A DNA stretch of 64,000 bases from Kineosporia succinea (GTDB taxonomy: Bacteria; Actinomycetota; Actinomycetes; Actinomycetales; Kineosporiaceae), in the NCBI RefSeq assembly GCF_030811555.1, contig NZ_JAUSQZ010000001.1, positions 7,747,241 through 7,811,240 of the forward strand, written 5' to 3'. Position 1 is the stretch's first letter. Every line of letters begins with the position of its first letter. This document shows, piece after piece, positions 44,047 through 51,708 of this stretch. The notes under the pieces are model-generated. The model saw only the letters and a program-made list of their open reading frames with translations, ran no database searches and was not told where the DNA came from. The position numbers and the translations under genes are program-made.

Positions 44047-45917
44047 ACAGCCACGACCGGCTGGCGGCCGTGCTCGCCCACCCGGCGGTCGCGGCGGCCA
44101 CCGTCAGCGCCGGTGGCGTGCTGCACGTCGTCCCCGACCCCGCCACCGCCCCGGTTCTGCACCGGGCCGCGACTCTCGACCTGCCGCCCGGCCTGACGTG
44201 GCACGAGCCCGGCCCCGGTCTGCTGGTGGCGGGCGTGAACCGGCCCGAGACCGAGTTCCTGCACCGCGAGGTGTGGCGCGAGAACGCCTATCTGCGCCAC
44301 GGTCTGACTCTCGCGCCGGGCGCCGTCGTGGTCGACGTCGGGGCCAACATCGGCATGTTCTCCCTGCTGGCCGGCTCCCTCAGCCCGGGCGCCCGCATCA
44401 TCGCCGTCGAGCCGATGCCCGAGCCGGCCGCGGCGGTCACCGTCAACGGGCACGTGCACGACCTCGACCTGACGCTGGTGAACCAGGCCGTCGGAGACCG
44501 GCCCGGCACGATCGAGATGACCTTCTACGCCGGCAACACGGTGATGTCCGGCCGCGACGCCTCCGACACCGAAGACCAGGAGGTGCTGCGCGCCTACCTG
44601 AGCACGTCCCCCGAGGCCGCCGGCCTCGACCTCGACCGGCTGGTGCGCGAGCGGATGACCGGCGAGGTCCGCTCCGTCGCCGTCACCACGGTCAGCGAGC
44701 TGGTCTCCCGGTTCGGGCTGGACACCGTCGACCTGCTCAAGATCGACGTGGAGAAGGCCGAGTGGGAGGTGCTGGCCGGCATCGACGACACCGTCTGGCC
44801 CCGCATCCGGCAGATCGCCGTCGAGGTCCACGATCTCGACGGGCGGCTCGTCCGAACGCTCGAACTGTTGCGCGGCAAAGGTTTCCGGGCCGCCCACGAC
44901 CGTGACCCGAGACTGACCGGCACCCCTCTGCACACCGTGTACGCGCACCGCCCCACCCCCGCCCGGCCCACACGCCTGCCCCGCACCGCGACTCCCACCA
45001 CAAGTCCCAGCCCGGCTCCCCCCTCGACACCCAGCACGCCCCCCGCCCAAGCCTTCAGGCCGACACCGCCGCCCAGTCCGACACCGCCGCCCAGCACGCC
45101 TCCCACCCAGGCCCCCAGTCCGACACCGCCGCCCAGTCCGACACCGCCGCCCAGCACGCCTCCCGGTCAGGCCCTCAGCCCGACACCGCCCCCCAATCCG
45201 ACACCGCCGCCCAGCACGCCTCCCAGCCAGGCCCCCAGCCCGACACCGCCCCTCAGCACGCCCTCAGGTCCGACACCGCCCTCCAGTCCGACAGCGCCCT
45301 CCAGCCAGATTCCCGCCCCGATTCCCGCCCCGGCTCCCTGGCCCACCGCCCGCGCGCTCGCCGCCGACCTGCGCGAGCGCAACGGCAGCGGATGGCCGGA
45401 GCGAGTCGTCCTGGTCAGCTCCCTCGCCGACGTGCCCGACCTGGCCGCCCCGACTGAGCTGACCGACCCCACCGACCCGACCGGTCCGACCGACCTGGCC
45501 CCCCTGGCTGGCATGACCGGCGGGACCGGCGGGACCGGCGGGACCGCCCGAACCGCCCGGACCGACGCGACCGACCCCACCGGCCCGACCCACCCGACCG
45601 GCCCCACCGGCGCGACCGATCGAAACCGGTTCACCGAGGTCACCGAAATCACCGGCAAGACCGGCAAGACCGCCCCGTCCCGCCCCGACGACCACGTCAC
45701 CGCCACTCTCGCCGAGATCTGGGACGAGATCTTCGGCGCGGGCGCCTCCGCCTCCGACGCCGACTTCTTCGAACTCGGTGGCACCTCCCTGACCGCCGTG
45801 CGCCTGATCGACCGGGTCGACGCCCGGCTCGGCGAAGGAGTACTCGAGCCCGACACCGTCTTCACCGCCCGCTCGTTCACCGACCTGGCCGCGGCCGCGT
45901 CCCGGAGCACTCCGTGA
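44043..45917 (+). CDS. FkbM methyltransferase fused to a carrier domain by a long repetitive linker
   Basis: A 624-residue protein starting with TTG 44043, which overlaps the previous stop (TTGA) and has GAGAGGAG upstream. Residues ~60-300 are an FkbM SAM methyltransferase: AVVVDVGANIGMFSLLAG (SAM loop), IIAVEPMPEP and VDLLKIDVEKAEWEVLAG. Residues ~305-535 are a Pro/Ser/Thr linker built on 20-residue repeats, then Thr/Gly/Asp repeats. Residues ~550-620 are a carrier protein, DADFFELGGTSLTAVRL, with Ser582. FkbM enzymes methylate hydroxyls, so in-cis O-methylation of a tethered hydroxy-amino acid is plausible. I know of no described FkbM-carrier fusion in a SyrB-type pathway. Confidence 0.9.
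   Translation: MNSHDRLAAVLAHPAVAAATVSAGGVLHVVPDPATAPVLHRAATLDLPPGLTWHEPGPGLLVAGVNRPETEFLHREVWRENAYLRHGLTLAPGAVVVDVGANIGMFSLLAGSLSPGARIIAVEPMPEPAAAVTVNGHVHDLDLTLVNQAVGDRPGTIEMTFYAGNTVMSGRDASDTEDQEVLRAYLSTSPEAAGLDLDRLVRERMTGEVRSVAVTTVSELVSRFGLDTVDLLKIDVEKAEWEVLAGIDDTVWPRIRQIAVEVHDLDGRLVRTLELLRGKGFRAAHDRDPRLTGTPLHTVYAHRPTPARPTRLPRTATPTTSPSPAPPSTPSTPPAQAFRPTPPPSPTPPPSTPPTQAPSPTPPPSPTPPPSTPPGQALSPTPPPNPTPPPSTPPSQAPSPTPPLSTPSGPTPPSSPTAPSSQIPAPIPAPAPWPTARALAADLRERNGSGWPERVVLVSSLADVPDLAAPTELTDPTDPTGPTDLAPLAGMTGGTGGTGGTARTARTDATDPTGPTHPTGPTGATDRNRFTEVTEITGKTGKTAPSRPDDHVTATLAEIWDEIFGAGASASDADFFELGGTSLTAVRLIDRVDARLGEGVLEPDTVFTARSFTDLAAAASRSTP
45061..45300 (+). repeat. 60-bp coding repeats in the FkbM-carrier linker
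   Basis: Units begin at 45061, 45121, 45181 and 45241 (the last degenerate), each encoding about PTPPPSPTPPPSTPP plus five variable residues. A second micro-repeat of 9 bp (ACCGGCGGG) is at about 45518-45544. Confidence 0.9.
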
Positions 45918-47035
45918 CCTACGCCCCCGGCCGGCTCCGTGACCTCCTGGGCGAGCACGTCGTCCCTCATCTGCCGCAGTGGGAGGCGCAGCGGCAGGTC
46001 CCGCCCTCCGCGTGGAAGGCTCTCGGGGCCGCCGGCCTGCTCGGCCTGCCGCACCCGGTGGCCGACGGCGGTTCGGGGCAGTCGCTGTCCCAGTCGCTGC
46101 CCGCGCTCGAAGAGCTGGGCCGCACCGGGTACGCCGGTTTCCGGGCCGCGGTCGGGGTCCACGCCTGGATGGCCACGCACTACCTGGCCACCGCGGCCGG
46201 GCCGGAACTGCGTGAGACCTACCTCGGCCCGGCGATCCGGGGGGAACGGGTCGCGGCCCTGGCCGTCACCGAGCCGGGAGCCGGTGCCGACCTGAACGCC
46301 CTCACCACCACGGCCGTCCCGGACGGCGACGGCTACCGGCTGCACGGCGCCAAGAGCATGGTCACGAACGCCACCTCGGCCGGATTCGCGGTGGTCGCGG
46401 CCCGCACCCGCCCGGGTGCCACCGGCCCCACCGGGCTGTCGCTGCTGGTGGTCGACCTCCCCGGCCCGGGCGTCACCGTCACCCCGCAGGAGCTGGAGGG
46501 CTGGCACTGCGCCGGCACCGCACACGTCTCGTTCGACGGCGTCCGGCTGCCGGGCCGGGCTCTGATCGGCCGGGCCGGGCGCGGCTTCCACTATCTGATG
46601 CGGGGTTTCCAGTCCGAGCGGGTGGTCGCGGCCGCTCTGGCCGTCGGCGGCACCGACCGTTGCCTGCACGACACGATCACCCACGTTCGCACCCGCCAGG
46701 CCTTCGGGGCCCGGCTGGCCGATCTGCAGTCGGTGCGGCACACCCTGGCCGGGCTGAGCACCGAACTCGCGGCGGCGCGGCTGCTCGTGCGCGACGCCGC
46801 CGCGCGGCTCGACCGGGGCGACCTGGCCGTGAGCGAGTGTTCCGCGGCCAAGCTCTACGCCACCGAGCTCGCCTGCCGGGTGGCCGACCGCTGTCTGCAG
46901 CTGCACGGATCCGCTGGCTACACAGCCGGTTCCACCGTGGCCCGCGCCCATCGGGAAGCCCGCGCCGCCACCATGGCCGCGGGGCCGAGCGAGGTGATGC
47001 TCGATCTGATCGCGAATGTTCTGCTCGACGGCTGA
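45914..47035 (+). CDS. Acyl-CoA dehydrogenase-like flavoprotein, probably acting on carrier-bound substrate
   Basis: A 373-residue FAD enzyme, GTG 45914 overlapping the previous stop (GTGA). Motifs are RVAALAVTEPGAGADLNALT (substrate/flavin loop), GAKSMVTNATSAGFAVVAAR, RTRQAFGARLADLQSVRHTL and LHGSAGYTAGSTVARAHREA. The usual C-terminal catalytic Glu (YEG-T) is replaced (MAAGPSEVM). A Glu in MRGFQSERVVAA (Glu235) sits where isovaleryl-CoA dehydrogenase and PltE-type enzymes have their base. It is the last operon gene. Likely role: alpha,beta-desaturation of the aminoacyl group on the second carrier domain. Confidence 0.88.
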   Translation: MTYAPGRLRDLLGEHVVPHLPQWEAQRQVPPSAWKALGAAGLLGLPHPVADGGSGQSLSQSLPALEELGRTGYAGFRAAVGVHAWMATHYLATAAGPELRETYLGPAIRGERVAALAVTEPGAGADLNALTTTAVPDGDGYRLHGAKSMVTNATSAGFAVVAARTRPGATGPTGLSLLVVDLPGPGVTVTPQELEGWHCAGTAHVSFDGVRLPGRALIGRAGRGFHYLMRGFQSERVVAAALAVGGTDRCLHDTITHVRTRQAFGARLADLQSVRHTLAGLSTELAAARLLVRDAAARLDRGDLAVSECSAAKLYATELACRVADRCLQLHGSAGYTAGSTVARAHREARAATMAAGPSEVMLDLIANVLLDG

Positions 47036-47077
47036 AGGAGGCCCGCGTCCGGCACCACGCCACGCCGGGCCGGGCCG

Positions 47078-47168
47078 GGCCGGCGAGAGAGGCCGGCGAG
47101 AAAGGCCGGCGAGACAGGCCGGCGAGACAGGCCGGCGAGACAGGCCGGCGAGACAGGCCGGCGAGACA
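47078..47168. repeat. Seven tandem copies of a 13-bp unit
   Basis: GGCCGGCGAGACA (first two copies end AGA and AAA) repeats without gaps from 47078 to 47168, just after the halogenation operon. It may also help transcription end there. Confidence 0.95.
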
Positions 47169-47223
47169 GGCATCATCGCGCCGGCTCCGCGCCGAGACCG
47201 GGCGGGTGTGGTTGCATGCCGCG

Positions 47224-47541
47224 ATGGACAGCAAACAGCTCAGCGCGCAGACCGACTCGTGGGTCCTGGCCTGCCTGCGCACCTCCCGGGCGGGTCTGAC
47301 CCTGCGGGAGGTCCGGGTGCGGCTGTGGGACCAGATCCCGGCCGAGATCCGCTCGTCGTGGCAGGTGCTGGTGGTGGGCGACCAGGTCAGCCGGTCGCTG
47401 CACCAGCTGACCCGCGAGGGGGTGGTCCGGCACGACCGTTTCGCCATGCGCTGGCAGCTGGTCGTGCCCGACCACGACCTCGACGCGCCCTCCGAGACCC
47501 GCGCGGTGCCGGAGGGCGAGCAGAGCGAGCTGTCGTTCTGA
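47224..47541 (+). CDS. Small hypothetical protein, winged-helix-like
   Basis: A 105-residue protein, MDSKQLSAQTDSWVLACLRT at its start. SSWQVLVVGDQVSRSLHQLT and REGVVRHDRFAMRWQLVVPD look like the recognition helix and wing of a small DNA-binding protein, but no family is certain. The tail is acidic. ATG 47224 is chosen; a GTG 21 nt upstream is in frame. It converges on the lectin relic. Confidence 0.6.
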   Translation: MDSKQLSAQTDSWVLACLRTSRAGLTLREVRVRLWDQIPAEIRSSWQVLVVGDQVSRSLHQLTREGVVRHDRFAMRWQLVVPDHDLDAPSETRAVPEGEQSELSF

Positions 47542-47542
47542 T

Positions 47543-48058
47543 CAGCCCGGAGCCCCGATGCGGTCGTCCTTGACCGAGCAGGAGTAGAAGGTCGGCCACC
47601 TCGTCGCCCACGGAGATGCTCAGGCACCGGCCGGATTTCACGTGCGCCAGGAAGAACCCGTCGCCCCGGGCCCGGCGGCGCCACATCCGGTTGTCCTGGG
47701 AGCCGGGCAGGCACTCGTGGGCGTTGATCACCGTCCCCGACTCCACGCTTCCCGAGCCATTGACGTCAAAGCACCACGGCGTCCTCACATTTCTCCGTGG
47801 GAACGAGCCGCTGACCGCCTGGAATTCCTGGTTGTCACCGAGCCCCGGCGGCAGGGGTTCCGACGTACGAGAACCTTGTCGGCGCCCGCGCCCGGCAGGT
47901 CGACACCGAAGCCGGTCACCTGGTCGCGGTGGACGCGGCGGCGGCCTTCGGGGGTTGGTCGCGGGTCTGGGCCGGCGTACCGGTCCCGGATGCCACGTCG
48001 TCTTCCCTCCGAGAAGCAGTGCCACGATCCATGCCCGTAACAACGGGCGTACCGTCAC
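47543..48058 (-). pseudogene. Eroded secreted ricin-type lectin
   Basis: GTG 48058 gives a signal-peptide-like MTVRPLLRAWIVALLLGGKT. After frame changes, a beta-trefoil repeat appears: CFDVNGSGSVESGTVINAHE, NRMWRRRARGDGFFLAHVKS and GRCLSISVGDEVAD. The natural end, FYSCSVKDDRIGAPG and a stop at 47545-47543, is again in another frame. At least two frameshifts are therefore needed. Intact members bind carbohydrate outside the cell. Single-base assembly errors could explain part of it, but the middle is also poor. Confidence 0.6.
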
Positions 48059-48100
48059 CTCGGTTCACGGCTCCCCGGACCGGCACCCCCGTGCGAGTGG

Positions 48101-48175
48101 CGGGTGAGGACAGCATGACCGGAGGGGCTGTCCCGACTCACGCATCCTTGAGTGAATCTGCGCTGTCCTCACCCG
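48101..48175. repeat. Inverted repeat with 14-bp perfect arms
   Basis: CGGGTGAGGACAGC (48101-48114) and GCTGTCCTCACCCG (48162-48175) are perfect reverse complements 47 nt apart. An inner ACTCA/TGAGT pair (48136-48140/48149-48153) would extend a folded structure. It lies just upstream of the lectin relic, as a leader RNA structure or remnant of a small element. Confidence 0.7.
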
Positions 48176-48210
48176 TGTTCAGTCAAGCCCCTCATGAAAA
48201 GCTCTTGCCA

Positions 48211-48524
48211 GGGACCAAAGTCATCGTGCGTGACGCCGCCGCCAGACCGGCCGGTATCTGAGACCAAGAGGGCATCCGGCCCTGACCGGAGACTTCGTCC
48301 AGACGCCTCGGACCGGCCACAAAAGTACATGCGGGACCGGGCAAATCGGTCTTCAGGACCCAGTCCGGCGCGCCTCCCGGAACGCCTGCCACCCGTATCC
48401 CCACCGGGCACCGAACCGGATGGCCCCAATACCGCCCGCCGCGACCCGCTCGGGACCAAAGCCCTCTCCTCGGCAGGACCTTCGTGGGTACTTCGGCATC
48501 TGCCGAGTGACCGGGCCACAAAGA
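48211..48524 (+). promoter_or_regulatory. Cluster of GGGACCAAAG-like motifs
   Basis: Within the 1067 bases between the small gene at 47224 and the membrane gene at 48609, the stretch 48176-48608 has no gene but repeats a short motif on the plus strand. Two exact GGGACCAAAG copies are at 48211 and 48452; relatives are GAGACCAAGAG (48260), CGGCCACAAAAG (48314) and CGGGCCACAAAG (48512). GGGAC-N-AAAG-like half-sites resemble the DosR/DevR box (GGGACTWWAGTCCC). A DosS-like kinase is encoded at 49848, so control by a DosR-type regulator is possible. Confidence 0.4.
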
Positions 48525-48608
48525 TCTACGGGCGACCCCGGACCGGTCGACGACCTGGGAAGCGAAGGTGCACCAGTAGACCGGTCAGCCTCGAGAAGGG
48601 CTCCTCCG

Positions 48609-49229
48609 ATGCGATTTCCCCGGACCGTTCGTCTCCAGCTCCTGACCACCCTCCTGGTCGTGACCGTGGTGGACCTGACCGTCCTGGGCCAGTTCTCCCT
48701 GGCGTCCCAGTACCGGGCTCAGGTACGCGTGACCCAGCTGGAGGAGTTGCTCACGGCGGGATACGAGGCCGACCTGCGCATCGCCCACGTCTGGGCGACC
48801 GGCTCCACCGTTGCCTCCGACCGTTCCGTCGCCGTGGGACCCGCGCCGGCCTCCGCCGTCCAGCTCGCTCGCGACGCGCTGACGGCGTTCGATGCCCTGG
48901 CCCGGGACCACCCGGGGGTGGACGCGACCGCACTGATGCCTCTGCGACGAGAGCTGCGTGTGACGGCCGGGACCCCGACGTCATTTCAGCTCCGCTCCCG
49001 GAGCGAGGCACTTCGCCGGATCCTGAGCGACCTGGCGAGCGAGCTGAAGGACCGCAGCGACGCCGTAGCCGCCCTCTCCCGCAGCACAGTGGCGCTGTTC
49101 GTCCTCGCGGGACTGGCGGCCATCGGTCTGAGCACGACCTGCCTGACCCTTCTCACCGTGAGCACGCCCAGAAGCCCGATCACACCGTTCCGCCGACCAG
49201 CTGTACCCACGACGAAGGAGCCGACATGA
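48609..49229 (+). CDS. Membrane protein with two TM segments and an extracytoplasmic helical domain
   Basis: A 206-residue protein. TM1 (about 10-30; LLTTLLVVTVVDLTVLGQFS) and TM2 (about 162-185; LFVLAGLAAIGLSTTCLTLL) flank a ~130-residue helical loop that resembles the sensor half of chemoreceptors or histidine kinases. It ends in a short cytoplasmic tail with no output domain. Its ATGA overlap with the PilZ gene suggests a two-part surface-signal/c-di-GMP module. The domain family is not recognised. Confidence 0.75.
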   Translation: MRFPRTVRLQLLTTLLVVTVVDLTVLGQFSLASQYRAQVRVTQLEELLTAGYEADLRIAHVWATGSTVASDRSVAVGPAPASAVQLARDALTAFDALARDHPGVDATALMPLRRELRVTAGTPTSFQLRSRSEALRRILSDLASELKDRSDAVAALSRSTVALFVLAGLAAIGLSTTCLTLLTVSTPRSPITPFRRPAVPTTKEPT

Positions 49230-49840
49230 CCCAGAATCCCCAGACCACGGACGATCTCATGGGCCTCGTGAGAGCCGGGACCCAGGTTCGCGTGGTGGTC
49301 CGGTCCTGCGAGGTCCCCGGTGTCGTCACTGTCCTCCGGGACACCCACTTCGAGATCCTCAGACAGGCTCCAGGCCCGGACTGGCTGCTCGACGGCAGCA
49401 TCCATGCAGCCTCCGTCCGCGTGGCGGTGAACGGAGGTCTGCTCTGTGTGCCGACCTACTGCTGGAACGCGGGGACGCACCTACGCGGGCGTCTGGCCGG
49501 ACCCGCCGTTCTGCTCCCCTTTCGCAGGCCCCCACGGATCACCGTGCACCTTCCGTGCATCCTCAGCTGGACGCCCGAATCCACCGGAACGGAGGAGACG
49601 GTCTGGTGCGAGAGCCATGACCTGTCTCTGACGGGCGTGCGGCTGCGAGCGCCCAGTGGCGCCTGGCCCCCGGCCGGGGCCCAGGCCCTCGTGATCCTGG
49701 GACTCCCGTCGGGCGCATGCCGTCTTCACAGTCTCGTGATCGGTGAGGGACCCGCCCAGACCGTGCGCCTGCGGTTCACCGTTCCCCTGAGCGACCGATC
49801 AGCCCTGGTCACCTTCCTGACAAGCTACGCGATGCTCTGA
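49226..49840 (+). CDS. PilZ-domain protein (c-di-GMP receptor)
   Basis: A 204-residue cytoplasmic protein. The C-terminal half shows both PilZ c-di-GMP motifs: Arg-x3-Arg in FRRPPRITVHLP and Asp-x-Ser-x-x-Gly in CESHDLSLTGVRLRA. The N-terminal ~90 residues look like the YcgR-N-type beta domain (GTQVRVVVRSCEVPGVVTVL). It is translationally coupled to the membrane protein and converges on the histidine kinase gene with 7 nt between stops. Confidence 0.85.
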   Translation: MTQNPQTTDDLMGLVRAGTQVRVVVRSCEVPGVVTVLRDTHFEILRQAPGPDWLLDGSIHAASVRVAVNGGLLCVPTYCWNAGTHLRGRLAGPAVLLPFRRPPRITVHLPCILSWTPESTGTEETVWCESHDLSLTGVRLRAPSGAWPPAGAQALVILGLPSGACRLHSLVIGEGPAQTVRLRFTVPLSDRSALVTFLTSYAML

Positions 49841-49847
49841 TCGGCCG

Positions 49848-51596
49848 TCACCGCATCGGCTCCGCCGGTGGTGTCCGGTTCACCACCGCTGTCCAGCTGA
49901 ACCGGGTGCCACCTCGTTCTCCTCGCTCCAGCAGCATGCTTCCCCCCGCTCTCTCCGCCCGGCGGCCAAGATTGTTCAGGCCGCTGCGGGGCACATCCGC
50001 CCTGATCCCGGTCCCGTCGTCCTCGATCACCACGGTCACGACGTCGCTCACCCGGACACTCACCTGCACCGCCGATGCCCGGGCGTGGCGCGACACATTG
50101 CTCAGGCCTTCGCGCAGCACGGCCACCAGATCGTCGACCAGAGACCCTCGCAGCTGGTCGAGCATCCCCGAGAAGTGAACCGCCGGGGTGAATCCGAGCA
50201 CCGGGGTGGCGGCGTCCACCACATTCAGCAGCCGTGATCTGGCCCCGTGCCCCGGGTACTCGACACCCCCCTGCCCGAGCCGGAAGATGCTCGAGCGAAT
50301 GCGGGCGATCGTGTCGTCCAGATCGTCGATCACCCTTTCGACCGTCTCGTGCACACGCCCCGCAGGCACCAGCCCGGTGATCGACTGCAGGGTGAGGCCG
50401 TCGGCGAACAGCTGCTGGATGACGTGATCATGCAGGTCATCGGCGATACGCTGCCGTTCGTCCAGCACGGCCAGGCGCTCGCGTTCGGCGCGGTTCTCCG
50501 CGAGCTCCATCGCGATCGCCGCCTGATTCGCGAACCCGCCCGCCAGGGACTCGTCCTCCGCGGTGAAGGGCCTCGCCCCGGCGGAACGAATCAGGCTGAG
50601 CACGCCCCGCACGCCCCGCGACCCGAGCATGGGTACGACCAGGGCCGGCCCCACGTCCCGGTCCAGGGCCCGGGACGGCACCACTCCGTCGACATCACCG
50701 ATGTTGGCCACCCTCATGGAGACACCGGACACCAGGACCCGCCCCGCGAGCGTGGACGACCGGGGCGCCTTCTGCCCGGTCACGGCCTCGGCGGCATCCC
50801 CGGCCGCCAGCTTGATCTGGACGAGGCCGGCGTCGTCCTCGTCGGGCAGGACCAGGGCGACCAGATCCGCCTGGGCGATCCGCAGACTGCGCTCAGCGAT
50901 CAGGTGCAGTGTGAGTTCCGCCGGCTCCTCCGAGAGCAGACAGGACGCGATCTCCGCGTTGGCCCTCAGCCACTCGCCCTGGGTGCGCGCCGACTCGTAC
51001 AGCCTGGCGTTGTCGATCGCGACGCCCGCGGTCGCCGCCAGAGCCCGCGCCAGTTCCTCGTCCTCGGAGCTGAACGCCCCCTTGGCCCCGTCCGCCAGGT
51101 ACAGATTGCCGAAGACCTCCCCCCGGACGATCACGGGTACCCCCAGAAAACTCTGCATCGGAGGGTGACGCGGCGGGAAACCCCGGGACCGCGGGTCGTC
51201 CTCGATGCGCCGGAGCCGGATCGGCTCCGGCGCATCGATCAGGGCTCCCAGCAGGCCGTTGCCCTCAGGAAGACCACCGATGGCCGCCACGGTGTCGGGG
51301 TCCATCCCCACATGCACGAATTCGGCCAGTCCCCCGGACGGGGCGATCACGCCCAGGGCCCCGTACCGGGCCCCCACCAGTTCACAGGCGGCCTCGACGA
51401 CCCGCCGCAGCACTGTGTTCAGCGTCAGGCCACCGTTCACGAGCTGGTTCGCCCGCAACAACCCCCGCAGGCGTCCCTGCGTACCCATGACTTCGTTGGC
51501 CCGCTCGATCAACTGCCCCAGCAGCTGGTCGAGTTCGAGCCGGGGCAGATCCGGGAAGGTCAGGAAGTCCCCGGTCGTGTCCCGCTGCTCTGTCAT
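49848..51596 (-). CDS. DosS/DevS-like GAF-GAF histidine kinase
   Basis: A 582-residue cytoplasmic kinase. GAF-1 (about 60-205; ELVGARYGALGVIAPSGGLA, HPPMQSFLGVPVIVRGEVFG, GNLYLADGAKGAFSSEDEEL) and GAF-2 (about 225-370) precede a HisKA_3 dimerisation helix (RQRIADDLHDHVIQQLFADG) and an ATPase (GLSNVSRHARASAV, VIEDDGTGIRADVPRSG). The layout matches mycobacterial DosS/DosT, which sense O2, CO or NO through haem in GAF-1. Whether the haem-ligand His is present needs an alignment; I note Gln in HPPMQSF, where some relatives have His or Arg. No partner response regulator is in the window. Confidence 0.88.
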   Translation of the reverse strand: MTEQRDTTGDFLTFPDLPRLELDQLLGQLIERANEVMGTQGRLRGLLRANQLVNGGLTLNTVLRRVVEAACELVGARYGALGVIAPSGGLAEFVHVGMDPDTVAAIGGLPEGNGLLGALIDAPEPIRLRRIEDDPRSRGFPPRHPPMQSFLGVPVIVRGEVFGNLYLADGAKGAFSSEDEELARALAATAGVAIDNARLYESARTQGEWLRANAEIASCLLSEEPAELTLHLIAERSLRIAQADLVALVLPDEDDAGLVQIKLAAGDAAEAVTGQKAPRSSTLAGRVLVSGVSMRVANIGDVDGVVPSRALDRDVGPALVVPMLGSRGVRGVLSLIRSAGARPFTAEDESLAGGFANQAAIAMELAENRAERERLAVLDERQRIADDLHDHVIQQLFADGLTLQSITGLVPAGRVHETVERVIDDLDDTIARIRSSIFRLGQGGVEYPGHGARSRLLNVVDAATPVLGFTPAVHFSGMLDQLRGSLVDDLVAVLREGLSNVSRHARASAVQVSVRVSDVVTVVIEDDGTGIRADVPRSGLNNLGRRAERAGGSMLLERGERGGTRFSWTAVVNRTPPAEPMR

Positions 51597-51708
51597 GCTG
51601 ACGCCCCCGCCCCGCCTCCGAACATCCCCTGGCCGCGCACTCTAGCCGGGGCGATCGGACCCCGGCCGACTCGGCTCGCCCGGATCGCCGGGAACCAGGG
51701 CCGCCGGG

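Noticed and set aside
37596-47035. Complete modular NRPS assembly line
   Set aside because: No condensation, epimerisation or type I thioesterase domain is present; only one A domain and two carrier domains.
47078-47168. Replication or attachment site repeats (iterons, att)
   Set aside because: The 13-bp copies are simple GC-rich slippage repeats with no replication, integrase or tRNA gene nearby.
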